DNA from: Oxytricha trifallax
Lineage: Eukaryota; Ciliophora; Spirotrichea; Sporadotrichida; Oxytrichidae
DNA length: 64,000 nucleotides
Assembly: GCA_000711775.1 (NCBI GenBank)
Contig: ARYC01001235.1
Location: 1 to 64,000, forward strand
Reading direction: 5' to 3'
This document shows, in pieces, positions 36,378-48,600 of the stretch. The translations under genes were made by a program, and so were the position numbers. The notes under the pieces were generated by a model that saw only the letters and a list, made by a program, of their open reading frames with translations, was not told the origin of the DNA and did not search any database. Every line of letters starts with the position of its first letter. The first letter of the stretch is position 1.

Positions 36378-38620
36378 TAAAATTTGAAAACTTTATTTTC
36401 TAGAAAAAGTATTAAAGTGGATAAATTTTGTTTTAAATTTTTTTTAGATAAGAGATAGCTTTTTAAATTTGATAAAAAAAAAACCCTAATATTTTTTATA
36501 GATAACACTTTTTTAAAAATATTTTACATTTATTATTTACAACTGACATAAAACATTAAAGTTTATTTAAAAATTTTGAACTTACTATCAAATCTCTCCT
36601 GAATCAATATTCAAAATTGAATATCTTACTATTTTTTACTTATTGGCTTAATCTTTTACTTAATTTGTAAATAATAACTTTCAAGTGTTTTAGAAAAACT
36701 TCTATACTTGAAATTTACAAACTGAAAAAATCTTTTCTATGAAAGAAAGCAATATAATTAAGAGCAAAAATTAATAAATCTTATTTTGGAGTCAAGAGAC
36801 TTCATTTTAGAAGAAAATGAGTGTGATTTTAAGCTGGGAATTAACTATTAATTTTTAAGTAAAAATTAATCAAAGCTTAAAACATTTCTGATATTTTGCT
36901 TTTATTGCTTTAGAGAGCTTAATAAATATTGATTGCTATTTAATGAATTATCAACAATAAGAAAAATATATTTTCAGTGTTCAATCACAAAACTTAAAAC
37001 AGTTTTTAAGTTTATTTTTTTTAAACCTTCTAAATATTCTCTTTTAATTTCATAACTTTTCTAAACTTTAAAATATTGCATAAGCATTAATAAATATAAA
37101 ATAAAAGTTATGAAATTTCTGATATTCACTAATTAAAAATAAAGCTGATCTTTTGATCGGTTGACTCTTATTATCCTTTTATTAGATAGATTAATTAACC
37201 TTATTTTATAAGTAATTTGAAACTATAGGAATTGAACAAGTTTGAATATGAAGCTTTTCAATATTATAAATAAAAATAATTAAAAATACTAATTTTATTC
37301 ATCGAAAACAAAAGAGTATGATTCTACTTATGAATTTGTCAATTATTTTAATTACATTTTTGATGACTAAATTCATTTCATTTTATATCCAGAGTAAAAG
37401 AATTTTGAGCAATATGTAATAAATTTTAATCAATTTAACTTTTTCTTCGCATTCAAGTCCGTTACCCATATCTAATTTTGCATAAATGTCATTTGAAAGC
37501 TACTAATTTGCTTAACTTGCAAGTTTTTATAAGATATCCTGAATATTTCTTTAAAAAAAATAATATTATTTAGTTTTGGGCAATTAAACTTTTTAAATCA
37601 TAATATTTGGCGAATCTGATGACTGTAACTCCTTAGTTTCCATATATGAGATAAATATAATACTATGATATAATTCTGAAAATTTCAAACTTACAAATAA
37701 AATAAATTCCACCGTTTATAATCATCATATGCTTAATTTATTTGTTTAAAGAAATTTATTATAATAAAAGTATAAACACAGCTAATTTAATTAGTTTTTA
37801 TCATTTTATTAAAGATAATAGACTAAGTTTTAGTCTTAATTATTTTATTAAATCTTATTAAAATCAACATTCATTTTAAATATTATCAATGCATTTGTCA
37901 ATTCTTAAAAATTACGAACTTTTAATATAAAAAAATCTATAAAAAATAGTATTTTTATCATAAATTATAATAAATTATTTTAGGAATAATTTATAATAGA
38001 AATTTAAAAATCTGTTATATTTATTTATTTATTTTACTTAGTTTTAAAAAGTCTTGCTTTATAATATTTTATTTTAAAAGATTTATAACATAAACTTGAT
38101 TGAAAACATAGAATTTTATATTAAATAACATAAAACATATTTAAGTTGAAATTAAAATTATTTATTCTTTATAAATTTCTTATATTTTTTTTTAAATTTA
38201 TTATTCAAAAATATTAATTTAAATAATCATTAAAAATATTTAAAAAAATAAATTTCATAAGGATAATATGATTATATAATTGGTTTTATTATACTTTTTA
38301 TATTAAGGCAGTATTTAAGATACTTATCTATCTTAAATATTTCAAAATTCTATTATAAAAATAAAACAAAAACAAATTTTTTTATATTTATTAATAAAAT
38401 GCAATTGTTATAGAATTATTTTTTTATAAAATAGTACTGATTAATAGTAAAGGCTTTAAAACTAAATTATTTAGGATATTATTTGAAATTATTTTATTAT
38501 TATAAATATCAATTTCTTTTAGGTTTTAATCGTAGTTAGATAATTGAATTATATGCTATAAGTTAAAAAAATGGATTATAATTAATCTAGGAAGGTTATT
38601 TGTCTCTGTAATTAAAAAAT
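36378..38620. other. Long AT-rich region, little recognised
   Basis: Two GC-richer patches on the minus strand are open (near 37430-37500, YAKLDMGNGLECEEKVKL; near 37610-37660) and could be N-terminal pieces of P1, but support is weak. The rest is low-complexity. Confidence 0.3.
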
Positions 38621-39310
38621 GACCAAGAGCAATTTATGCAATCCAGTCTTTCAATGTTTCTTCAGGGATGTCTTGTCCAGTAATTTATTATATTAAGTAA
38701 AATTAATAACTATAAAATAAATTTATTTAATGTTTTAATATTTAAATTCTTTTAAGGAAGTAAATTTATCACTTATCTATAGTTTATAATATAGCTTCTT
38801 TTTAATTACTAAATAAATTAAATTGGAATTAAACAATTCTTTTTAATTAAAGTATTTTAATTATTTTTTTTTGAATGTTTTTGATTTTATATAATAGTAA
38901 CATTATCAAGTTTAAAAATATTCGTAAATAAAGATAAAAAATTTCATTATTTATAAATTATATTTTATTAAGAATTTAGCTATCTAATTTATTCAATCAT
39001 TAATAAAAATAACATAATCTTTCTAATTAAATTAGATTAATTCAATCATGATAGAGACTATTTTCTTTGGATTTATTAATGTAGCTGAGTAAGTCTCCAT
39101 TCTTAGCATAGGGGAACACATTAAATATTTTTTATTATATCTTGCAGAGGAATTTACTTTCAAGGTGTTTAATGATGTGAACTTCATTGAGTAAGTCGTA
39201 CTGCTGTTCCTCATCATCCAAGTCAAATTGCACAATCTTCATTGCATATTGGATGTTGTTTCGCTTCACCAAATGTACTTCACCGAGACTCACTTAAATT
39301 TATATATACT
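38621..39310 (-). CDS. KC: kinase pieces 1, 3 and 5 (odd set)
   Basis: Down the minus strand: piece 1 (about 39300-39141) is the N-lobe: SLGEVHLVKRNNIQYAMKIV (Gly loop and ATP-site Lys), LLNEVHIIKHLE (C-helix Glu). A 22-base AT filler replaces the segment for SVDCFVNTNDEFCM. Piece 3 (39118-39081) encodes VFPYAKNGDLLSYI. A 400-bp gap follows, then piece 5 (38682-38621), GQDIPEETLKDWIAQIALG. The absent segments 2, 4 and 6 are those present at 30777-31047. Shared pointer-like repeats include TGCAAGA, TTCCCCTAT and CAGCTACATT. Assigned to KC by position and by the CAGCTACATT match with 45140. Confidence 0.7.
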
Positions 39311-39706
39311 AAATTCGAAAACAATTATTTGATAATCTGTAGAAACAATTAATAACTAGCATTTTGATGTCATTATAAATACAACTTCTATAAATATTTT
39401 TAAATCTCTCTATAAAATATGAGTGAAAATAAATTTTATAATTAAAATTAAGAAATATTAAATTTTATCTCTATAACTCCCTACTCCTATTTTTGATTAA
39501 ACTAACTCATAATGTCCAAAGCCAGATATTTTGTTGGCAAACAATTCCTCTTTAAATTTAGTAAGCATTTTCCTGGCTACTTTTATTTTATTTAAGATAT
39601 TTCTTTAATTCAATACAACAAATATTCTTATATTTCTATCTTATGCTATTTAGCAATTAATCAATAAATTAAAATTTCTAAATTAAATTAAATCTTTTTT
39701 ATTATT

Positions 39707-39728
39707 GAAATCGTAAGTTCCAGCTAAT
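39707..39728 (-). CDS. KC: distal end of kinase piece 6, cut off by TBE C
   Basis: Encodes AGTYDF, the continuation of the kinase activation-loop segment at 44954-45160. The two are contiguous in the KB copy (57887-57925) and are separated here only by TBE C. AAT at 39726-39728 and 44954-44956 is the target duplication. Confidence 0.8.
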
Positions 39729-39849
39729 TTAGACACCAAATCCCCTAAATAAGGTTTATAAATTCTTTGATATGGCAAGATTTAAATAATCTTTAAGTTT
39801 ATTTAATGAATATAAGGTTATTAAATTAAAACAAACATTATCTCTTCTC

Positions 39850-40760
39850 CTTGTTGTATCTCTTGAATCTCGCTATCTAGAGGCTCTGTTTTTCTTCTAA
39901 AATTTTCTAGGATAAGACAGAGCTCTGACGAATTAATCTCTGAACCTAATATTTTTTAGTACACAACTTCTTTCTCTATATGCTTATATGATAAAATTAT
40001 TGATTATTTTTCAAGATTAGTCTCAAAGTAAGACATGAATTCTTTACTGGTTCCTAATATAATAGCATAAACTGCCCATAAATTACACTAAATTGAGAAT
40101 TTGTCATTTCCTCTGTCATATGAAATTAACCTGTTGTACCAAGAACCTTTGATAATATTATAATATATTATATTAAGGCTCTATTGAGATAGGTTACTTA
40201 CGACTTTTAAAGAGCAAAGGTTCAGCAAAATATATTAGGCTACAAATCCCTATGAATATATCTAAGTTCATGCAACTCCTTGACATTCATTATCATATCT
40301 TATAGAATATCATTTAAGTCATCGTTGTACCTTTATGATATAGATTCACTTAGAGTAATTTCAAATTTCCTTATTCTTATAGTGATGAAACCTTAACCTA
40401 AAATAACACCATTTAACTTAACCAAAATTCTTGCTCTCAATTATTTTTTCCTCTCTAGGATTAATATATTCGTTTGCAAATTCATTTTAATACAAATCAT
40501 TAGTAGAATAGATTGCTGAAAGGTAATATCTTGTGCATGCTCATCTACCATTAAATATTTTGCCTTATTATAAACACTTAAGTGCAAGTAATCCTCAATT
40601 CAACTACTATGATTAGCAGTCTAAGCATTAATATGGTTCAATCTTATCAATAATTATTGTACTTTTGCATCCTGGACATATTCAATTAAGGTATAACTCA
40701 TATCTCTTCACTCTATTTTCTATCTTAAACTATAATTTTGAAGACTTCTGTTTCAAACTA
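39850..40760 (-). pseudogene. TBE C zinc-finger/kinase remnant
   Basis: Minus-strand remnants: CPGCKSTIIIDKIEPYQCLD (finger region), ILVKLNGVILGQG (compare FIIKLDAILLAQD in TBE B), VKELHELRYIHRDLQPN (catalytic loop, Lys and Glu lost), then LWAVYAIIL (F-helix). Several frameshifts. More decayed than TBE A and B copies. Confidence 0.7.
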
Positions 40761-41156
40761 AAGGGATCCTTACTCTACCTCCCTCTATAATTAATAATTT
40801 CAGGCTTTTTAGTGGAACCACAGTTTAGCAATGTTTATTATCGAGCACCAAGAGATACTGAATTCCGATTTAAGTTAGCCGCCATGTTTTAATTCAAATT
40901 TAAATTTCTATTATAATGCACTATTAACCTCTCTAATTAAGTCTTTTCTGTAAAAGAGTGGCATTGCAGAAATAATGGTTGATTTGAGGTGTTAGAAATC
41001 ATAATTATTCTTAGTATATATCTATAATTTCCCTAATTTCATGATATTTTGATATTGATATATTAGCTTAAATAAAGTTAGGTTGGTACTGGTACCAATT
41101 ATGACTAAATTATTTAAAAATTTTAAATAAAACTTCATTAGTTTAATATTTGTAAT

Positions 41157-42714
41157 ATTATCAAAATACAATTGATTTGGGAAATTGTGAAAATAAAATA
41201 AACATTTGAATTATAAGTATTTCTAACTGCCACTAATTAGAGAGGCTTACAGATCAAATTAGATTCACCCTACATACCGTTAAGTCTAAAGTGGTTGGAT
41301 GCTTAAAGATGCTGATCGGTTTCACACATTTAGTTTTTGAAAATTTTTGGCAGATTTGGCAGGCTAATCTCGTAAGATTTCACGTGTATTATAGGGCGAT
41401 TTGGCGGATTTGGCAGGTTTGGCAGTAGATTTAAAGATAATTATACTTTAATTTAAAATTAATTTAAAATAATAATATGTTTAAAAATATAATACTAATT
41501 AATTTAATTATACTGAAATTTGGCACATTTGGCAGGTTTGGCACATTTGGCACCTGCCAAATTATACAAAATGATGATTAGTGATTAAAGATAATTTAAT
41601 TCTTAATATTATTAGTTTTAAGTATCGTGTGAGTTTATTAGTTTAATACATTGCGAATTTATACAGCGATGGCTTCATTCACTATTAGTCGATGCTATCT
41701 ATTACGGCGCCCACCTTTTGCATTATGCTTTCGCTATCTTAGGAATGCTCATTTGTTGATCTCTCTTCCTCTAGTCGTGTCATGAAGTACTTCGCCAAGT
41801 CAATCTAAGTAAATGGTAGTTTCCTATCAGCGTGCTTCTGCACCTTACTCAAGTCTATCAAATGGCACCTTGACTTAAATGCTTCTTGATCAATTGTTTT
41901 AAGTTTCTTCAATGGCAAGGAATTAGTCGTAATCACTACTGCTGAATCCACGTATTCTAATGCCACTTCTCCATATTTCGCCTCAGTTGAGTATCCCTGT
42001 CCCTCTAAAAGTCTTTTCATCTTAGCAATTCTGTCGCTTTTAAAGAAATGTTTGTCGTTCATCTCGTCCATCAATACAATCTGTGGTTGGAATTTAACTG
42101 GGATCACTTGGAGTTTGAAATGGGATTGGCCCTCCTGAAGAACGTCGCACACAAATATCTACTAGAGCATTCTGACTATTGTTGTCTTCCCAGTATCTGC
42201 ACTACCATATAGACATACACAGCAACAGTGATCTCCATTAATCTCAATGTTTAAACTAATAATATTAAGAATTAAATTATCTTTAATCACTAATCATCAT
42301 TTTGTATAATTTGGCAGGTGCCAAATGTGCCAAACCTGCCAAATGTGCCAAATTTCAGTATAATTAAATTAATTAGTATTATATTTTTAAACATATTATT
42401 ATTTTAAATTAATTTTAAATTAAAGTATAATTATCTTTAAATCTACTGCCAAACCTGCCAAATCCGCCAAATCGCCCTATAATACACGTGAAATCTTACG
42501 AGATTAGCCTGCCAAATCTGCCAAAAATTTTCAAAAACTAAATGTGTGAAACCGATCAGCATCTTTAAGCATCCAACCACTTTAGACTTAACGGTATGTA
42601 GGGTGAATCTAATTTGATCTGTAAGCCTCTCTAATTAGTGGCAGTTAGAAATACTTATAATTCAAATGTTTATTTTATTTTCACAATTTCCCAAATCAAT
42701 TGTATTTTGATAAT
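41157..42714. mobile_element. Foldback element carrying an SF3 helicase gene
   Basis: Arms of about 440 bp (41157-41600 and 42270-42714), outer edge ATTATCAAAATACAATTG, near-identical to each other. The inner arm is dense in TTTGGCAGGT and TTTGGCACA units, a short tandem motif repeated within each arm. The loop holds the helicase gene at 41679-42270. It is nested in TBE C between the kinase remnant and the 22-kDa gene. No target duplication was recognised. Confidence 0.85.
41679..42270 (-). CDS. Superfamily 3 (Rep-type) helicase domain
   Basis: Rep-type SF3 helicases unwind DNA for rolling-circle replication of small ssDNA viruses and plasmids. Seen here on the minus strand: Walker A GSADTGKTT near 42200 (GxxxxGKT), Walker B IVLMDEMND near 42070, motif C VVITTNSLP (Asn sensor) near 41935, an arginine-containing FKSRCHLIDLS stretch, and an acidic tail to TGA 41679-41681. 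It is open for about 195 codons with Gln-TAG/TAA at several sites and no frameshift. The N-terminal HUH nicking domain is absent; the frame runs back into the left arm with no clear ATG. The intact frame in a decayed host transposon suggests a younger insertion. It may be a captured viral or plasmid Rep part; the exact source is not resolvable by eye. Confidence 0.85.
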
Positions 42715-42974
42715 AATTAAATTTTGGTACTTTTAAATATGTACTAATTAAAATTAAAAGATTTAGTGCCAGTACTGATTAAATAATACAAATCTTATAA
42801 TAATTAATGGAATTAAATTGATAATGCTAAAATCAACCAAGAAAGTTGTTAAATCTTCTGTAAACTTTCTCTACTTATCTTTACCATGTTGAAATCAAGA
42901 TGTCCATATTTTATAATAAGTTTTGAGACAATAGGATTCAGAGATCTATAAATTTTAATTTAAAATTAAATATT

Positions 42975-43788
42975 GGAAGAGGAACAAAGATAGAATCATT
43001 CAATGACCAAATGAATAGAGTTGAGGCAAAGGAAATAATTTAAAGAGTTAGAAGCACAGAAGATCTTTGTCGATACTTAACCTAACGTGGCTATAAATTT
43101 CATGATATTTCTTTCAACTATGAAACATACCATGATTGTTAAAATCAATACTTTGTGAATATAAGACAACTTTTAAAATAAAGAGATTATACTAATTGAT
43201 ATTCCAAACTAAACTGAAATTTCATTAAATAATCTTTATGAGGACATTAAAAAGATGGGGAAGTGGTTTTTAAATCCTTTCTATTAAAAAAACCCTTCAA
43301 ATAAATTACCAGAAAAGAACTTATTTTTCGGTGTTCTTGGTACAATAAAAGGAGCTTATGCCATAGAAATAATTGAAAAAGCTCAAATGAAAAGATATTT
43401 TATATCTCTTGAAGATTAGAAGAAGAAGGAATTCTTTTAAGCTCAGTTTAAATATATGAACTTTAAAAGTATTCTTATCATTCAATAAAGCTTTAGAATT
43501 CAACTTGGTATGAAAATCTGGCTCTTATATATACTTTATGAAGAGCATGGTAAGGTTCATAGAGATAGAAAAGAGTAGACAGTTCAAAAAGTTAAGAAAC
43601 ACTTTAAAAAGAATATTTAAAAACTAGAGGAAATGAAAATTGATGGAGAAAATTACAGGAGAAAAGAATCTAGAACATGTCTGGTTATAGAAGAAAAGGG
43701 TATTGACGTTAGGATCAGATGTCTGACTTCAATATCCGAAGAAAAAAAGTAAGAGAAACCTAAACATCTTAGACTTGCTTTTAAGTGA
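42975..43788 (+). pseudogene. TBE C '22-kDa' protein gene, frameshifted
   Basis: Homolog of 11337-12105. IESFNDQMNRVEAKEIIQ, then STEDLCRYLTQRGYKF, DIPNQTEISLNNLYED, SNKLPEKNLFFGVLGTIKG, ending AFK before TGA 43786-43788. One frameshift near 43196; the part after it is open for about 195 codons. The start Met is replaced (ATA at the aligned position). Confidence 0.75.
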
Positions 43789-43849
43789 ATTACTTCATTT
43801 AATGAAATATAAAAACTGATTTATAAATATTCAATCAACTTTCTTTCCA

Positions 43850-44650
43850 CAAATTGTAACCTTATCTATACACGCTCTTAGAACGACACTGTATAAAGTC
43901 TACTGTATCGATTGGTTAATTATACATAAGGTAATACAGCAATAATGTCTTGAAGTAAGTCTTGAATTAACTAGAATAAAATTCAAATCCATCAAATTAT
44001 GGGCTTAAGGAATGATGTAAGAGGAGTTATTTATAACTCTTTATAAACTTAATTATAATCCTTAGTCTTATGAGCTAAAAGGTTATCAACAAACGTATGG
44101 TCTTTTAGCCGCTATACTTCTCTCTTTGCTCATGATAAAACTCAATATACTCCTTTAACTTAAGAAATAGAGGATGAATGACATAACTTCTTAAGCAAGA
44201 ATCTTCCTAATATCAGTTAAAATAGCGTGAGTGACAACTTTTAATTTTTAATCATTTACTTCTATATTATATCATACTTTATACCAGGAATTATTAATTA
44301 AAGTGTTGAAGGTGATTACAGCTTCATAAGCGTGTAAGAACTTAATGTAATATGTAAAGCCCTTTGTATTTAATCGAATATAATTTTTAAACAATTACTA
44401 AAAAGAAATGGTACTGTAAATCAATCAATATCTTCAAACTGTTGAGAGCCTTGAAATTAATGTCATTTCTCATTTAAATAATATCTATATTCTAAGTATA
44501 AATAAGCACAATAGAAAATTTGCGGCAAAACATCAGATTTCGCAAATCAAGTCGAAAGTGGCCCCAACACTTCAAAGTTTTATAGTCACAGAGGTGGTGC
44601 AACATGAGTTTAATAGGACTTTATCTTCTTGCTGGATGTTTTAAAGTCCC
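43850..44650 (-). pseudogene. TBE C transposase remnant
   Basis: Near 44090-44050 the minus strand gives VDNLLAHKTKDYNQVYKR, matching the second-Asp block of TBE B (VDHFSVHKTKD). The Glu block is not recognisable (IPQAHNLMDLNF in its place). Heavily decayed. Confidence 0.6.
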
Positions 44651-44953
44651 AGAACTGAAATTCCAAACAGCTAACCTGTAGTGATGCCTAACAGATGATG
44701 TAATCTTATTTAAAGTTTTGCTATAGCTGCATAACTTAGCAGTGGTTTGAATTAGACAATATTTACACTTGAACCACACTTAACCCTAACCAGCAAATCA
44801 AAATACTCTTTATCATAATTAGACCCTAATTTTTCTAATTTTTATTTATCATTTTGAAAATTTAGCCTTATTTCTATACTAACCCCAATAATACACTAAC
44901 TCCTACAAATCAAAAAAAAACTTATGACCTCAAAAAGAAGTTTTGGAGTTTTG

Positions 44954-45160
44954 AATGATCTCTTGCGCTTGGGTCTCTCTTCGCTCTTGGCTGCCATGCC
45001 GAAGTCGAATATCTTCAAACTGCTGTCATCGAGCACCAGGATTTTGGAGGGCTTTATGTCTCTGTGCATGATGTTACTTGAGTGTAGTTCAAGAAGACCC
45101 AGAACTATTAAAAATATTTTTCTTGGCATTTTCTTCTCAATGTAGCTGATGAGGACTAGG
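44954..45160 (-). CDS. KC: kinase pieces 4 and 6 (even set)
   Basis: LISYIEKKMP, a short filler, then [18 protein letters not shown] (catalytic loop) and [20 protein letters not shown], ending RPKRKRSF where TBE C begins. Two residues differ from KB at otherwise conserved sites (SKILV for SNILV). In SNILV the Asn is the metal-binding residue of kinases, so this copy may be inactive. TBE C would have to be removed for it to be continuous with 39707-39728. Confidence 0.75.
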
Positions 45161-45329
45161 TTTATATTATAAATTTTTTTTATTTATTGATAACTATTTA
45201 CAAATTTTATTTTTTAAATCATTTCAAATTTTCCTATTTCAAAATGATTTTTGTTATTCATGATTTATTTTTTTTATAAAACCTCAATGCACTTGAATTA
45301 AATTTTAAGTTTAAGAGAAATAATTAAAT

Positions 45330-45495
45330 AATATTTGCAAAATAAATTTGAAATGGCTAAAAGTTCTGATAAATTTTTATAATCATCTTCTTCTAGGCCT
45401 AGTTTGAAAACACTCTCTATTAAAGCCCCATAAGTTATGATGGTTTCAAAAATGTAGATATTTTATATAAATAAATAGACAGCAAGATTTTTATA
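45330..45495 (-). other. Open stretch, unassigned
   Basis: Open for about 50 codons (TYGALIESVFKLGLEEDDYK, then NLSELLAIS), helical and acidic. It lies between KC piece 4 and the end of P2. Could be an N-terminal piece of a K gene, but no copy elsewhere supports that. Confidence 0.3.
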
Positions 45496-45627
45496 ATCTT
45501 GGAAAGAAAAGATCAGATAATTTAAATACATAAATTTTAATAATGTTTTTTTTACTTTTAATAAATGTTAGATTACTCATATATTATGAGACTAAAACAA
45601 TATTTAATCTGGTATCTATTATTATTT

Positions 45628-48600
45628 TCAATGTTTCTCTTATTATAATTTAAAATTAATTCTTTATTTTAGAGTTTTAAAATTTTAATCAATTAATGGA
45701 ATTCTACCTCCACCAAAAAAAAGTCTCCGAGGATTTGAAACAGCTAAATTTTGCGAATCTATTATAGCTTTTTTTTTAAAAATTAAATACTTAAATAAAT
45801 TTGCTTATTGCATCCTTTGAAGAAAACTTTGGTACTAGGAAAGTGCTTATTCTATTATCTGATCCTAATAATTTTATTTTATTTCTATTATATAGTCTAT
45901 TTCATCATCCCCTTGAAGAAGGTACTCGCTTATTAGGATTTCAAACGCACAATTTTCGCTTAAATTTCTAGTCAAATTAATCAAATCAGGGTAAAACTCA
46001 TTTGTTTTTATATCTAGAGGTTCGCTAATAAAATCATTGTAAGCGCCTCCACTTATTTGCTCTCTTTTCTTTTGGGGTGAGTATTAATTTATAGGTTTAA
46101 ATTGAAATCTTAAAAGAAAACTTGCCAATTTTTTATCAAAGTCAAATTCTATACAAATATATTTTAAAAAATGAAAAATTTAAATAAATCAAACAATTAG
46201 ATGTATCAACATTTACTTTAAGGTTTAAACATTAATTTATAAAAACTACAAATTATAAGTAAAAGAATTTTATGTAAAGAAATATAAATTGACTGATTAT
46301 TATAAATAAAAATCTAAATTCTCTTTATAAAGACATATTTGAACATTTAAGTTAATTAAAAACCTCTATTAATATAATATACACCATTAATTTATCTTAA
46401 GAGTTATATTTCTTTCCAAAATCCTTTTTGTCTATTAATTAGCCAGTTGTTTAATGCTATTTAGTATAGTGTTGACATCATTCTGGGTAATTTCAAAAAT
46501 CTAATTTTTACCAATTTCTTATTTGAATAAACTTTCTACAGTTATCTATTCATAAGAATATTCATTAATTTCAGATAAAGTTTCAAGGTCACAAAAAATT
46601 ACCTTAGTTTAACCAGATTTTTTTGAAACTAAAATGTTTTTTGCCGTCAAATCATTAAAAACTAATAAAATTTAATTTAATTTTTCATATTCATTAGAAA
46701 AATTGATAGTTCATACACATAAATTATAATTATTTGATTTTAAAGTTAATCAAAACTCCAAAGCCCCTATTAATTAATGTTTAAGTGATTTTTTGGGTAT
46801 TTTAATAGTTGATAAATAGGGTTAGTAGAAAGATAATTACTTTTTGAAAAAGAAAAATAAATATTAAGAAATTTAACTCATTTTATGATGATTATAATTT
46901 GAGACACCGCATATTATTAAGTTTAGTACGAATATAATAATAACTAAATTAAATAAATTTTTGATTATACAGCAATTGAGAAGCTTTTATACAAGAGTCC
47001 TTTGGTAATTATTTAAAATTTAGTCCAGCCACTTGAAATTAACTTTCAAAAACAACTTTTAGATTTTTCAAGCCTTACTAGACATCCTTCTACCATATGA
47101 TTTTAAAGTTCTTAGCCCATTCTCAAATTTACTTATGAGCTGTGATAATTTATTGTAAATTTTTTGACATATTCATATTATCATATACTATAATTAAATT
47201 TATAAAAATATTATAATTACTATCAAGGTAGTCAAAAGTATTAAAAGACAAATCAATTTTACAGTGCAATTTTATCTTAATAACTTTTTAGCTATATTTA
47301 TAATAAAATGCAAAAACTTGGTAATATTTACTTTAGTTATTTCATTAAAATGAAGAAAGAAGACGTCCTTACTCTCAAAATATAAAAAATAAGCCTTGAA
47401 AAAGAAGTAGTTTATATTGTAATTATACCCATAAAAAGGTTGATACATTTTATTTCGGAAAATTAAGTTTTCAAATGTATTGTCATTTTGTCGCATTTTT
47501 AAGCAAAAGTAGTTCCTAGATTTTATATAAATATATATAAAAAATAAAAACATGCAAGTATGAATAATTATGTTTCTTATTGCTCCAGATTTAATAAAAT
47601 AAATTCCAATAACGAAAACTAGTGCTCAAACACCTGTAAAATAATTTTATATAAGATACACTTGAATAATCAACTCAAACTCATTCTTAATTACAAGTTA
47701 TTAACAAAATTATCTCATTATTATAATGCAACTACTAATCCATAATCTTTTAAGTATTAAGATTAAATTGATGGCAATTTAGTCATATAACCTAAAGAAT
47801 CCTTGATATTTTAACACATTCATAATAGTTATCATTTTATTGATAAGAAATTTAAATATAGGGTATGTTCCACTATCATTTAGAACAGTAATGTTCAATT
47901 TTAAATATTGCAAATATATATAAATATCTTTTAATTTAAAGCCAATAAATTATATGTAATTATTGGTTGACATTTTAACCATGAGACGGTACTTGATTCA
48001 AGAGGTACAAAAAAGAAAGGCAAATAAATTTATTTTATGATTAGTGTAAAATAATATTCATTAAATTCACATTACATCTGCGTTTTAAATCTTAACCCCA
48101 ATAAGAACCCTGATATCAATTAAAAATTGAATAACTAAAATTTATAATTAAAAGATTAGTGTTTTAAAATACTTTATGTCATTATTTATTATAAATATTT
48201 TTTGGTTTTTAATTGTGAGAATATCTATAATTATTTTTCTTTTATAATATCATAAATAATTATGAAACCATCTTCTTCCTCACTAAATATAATTTAAGAC
48301 ATTTTTCATTCAAAAATTATTTTTTTATTATTTTTTCTTGATGATTATAAAAAAGAAAAAAACTATTTAAAACATTCAAATTACTCAGAAATTTTTCAAA
48401 AAGTAATAATTCAAATTAAAATTTTAAAAATTTTACATTTTATGTCTTTTTATCAATAATAAGTATTTTTTGCAATTTTTTAAAAAAAGTTATCATAAAA
48501 AGTAATTTTTCTATAATTAGAGAAGAAATTTAAACTTAGTTTTTCTTAAAAAATTTTACGATTTTTTAATGATATTTTATAAATTATTTACAATTAAATT

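Larger units (their letters stand above)
39729..44953 (-). mobile_element. TBE-class transposon C, complete ends, decayed genes
   Basis: Both ends keep the 17-base telomere-like end in diverged form: TTAGACACCAAATCCCC on the left (12 of 17) and CAAAACTCCAAAACTTC on the right strand (14 of 17). Both are followed inside by the TBE repeat body (AAGGTTTATAAATTCTTTG; TCCTACAAATCAAA). AAT flanks both ends, the ANT duplication. Gene order (reversed): zinc-finger/kinase (-), 22-kDa (+), transposase (-). It carries a nested 1.56-kb foldback with an SF3 helicase gene. It splits KC kinase piece 6. Confidence 0.9.

Noticed and set aside
39032..39235. Minus ORF of 67 codons
   Set aside because: A shifted frame of KC pieces 1 and 3; the neighbouring frame carries the kinase motifs.
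44924..45145. Plus ORF of 73 codons (and the like at 57918-58103)
   Set aside because: Antisense to the kinase catalytic segment; present wherever that segment is, because of its base composition.
47272..47553. Minus ORF of 93 codons
   Set aside because: Low-complexity Asn/Phe/Tyr/Ile product, no copy or motif; chance frame in AT-rich DNA.
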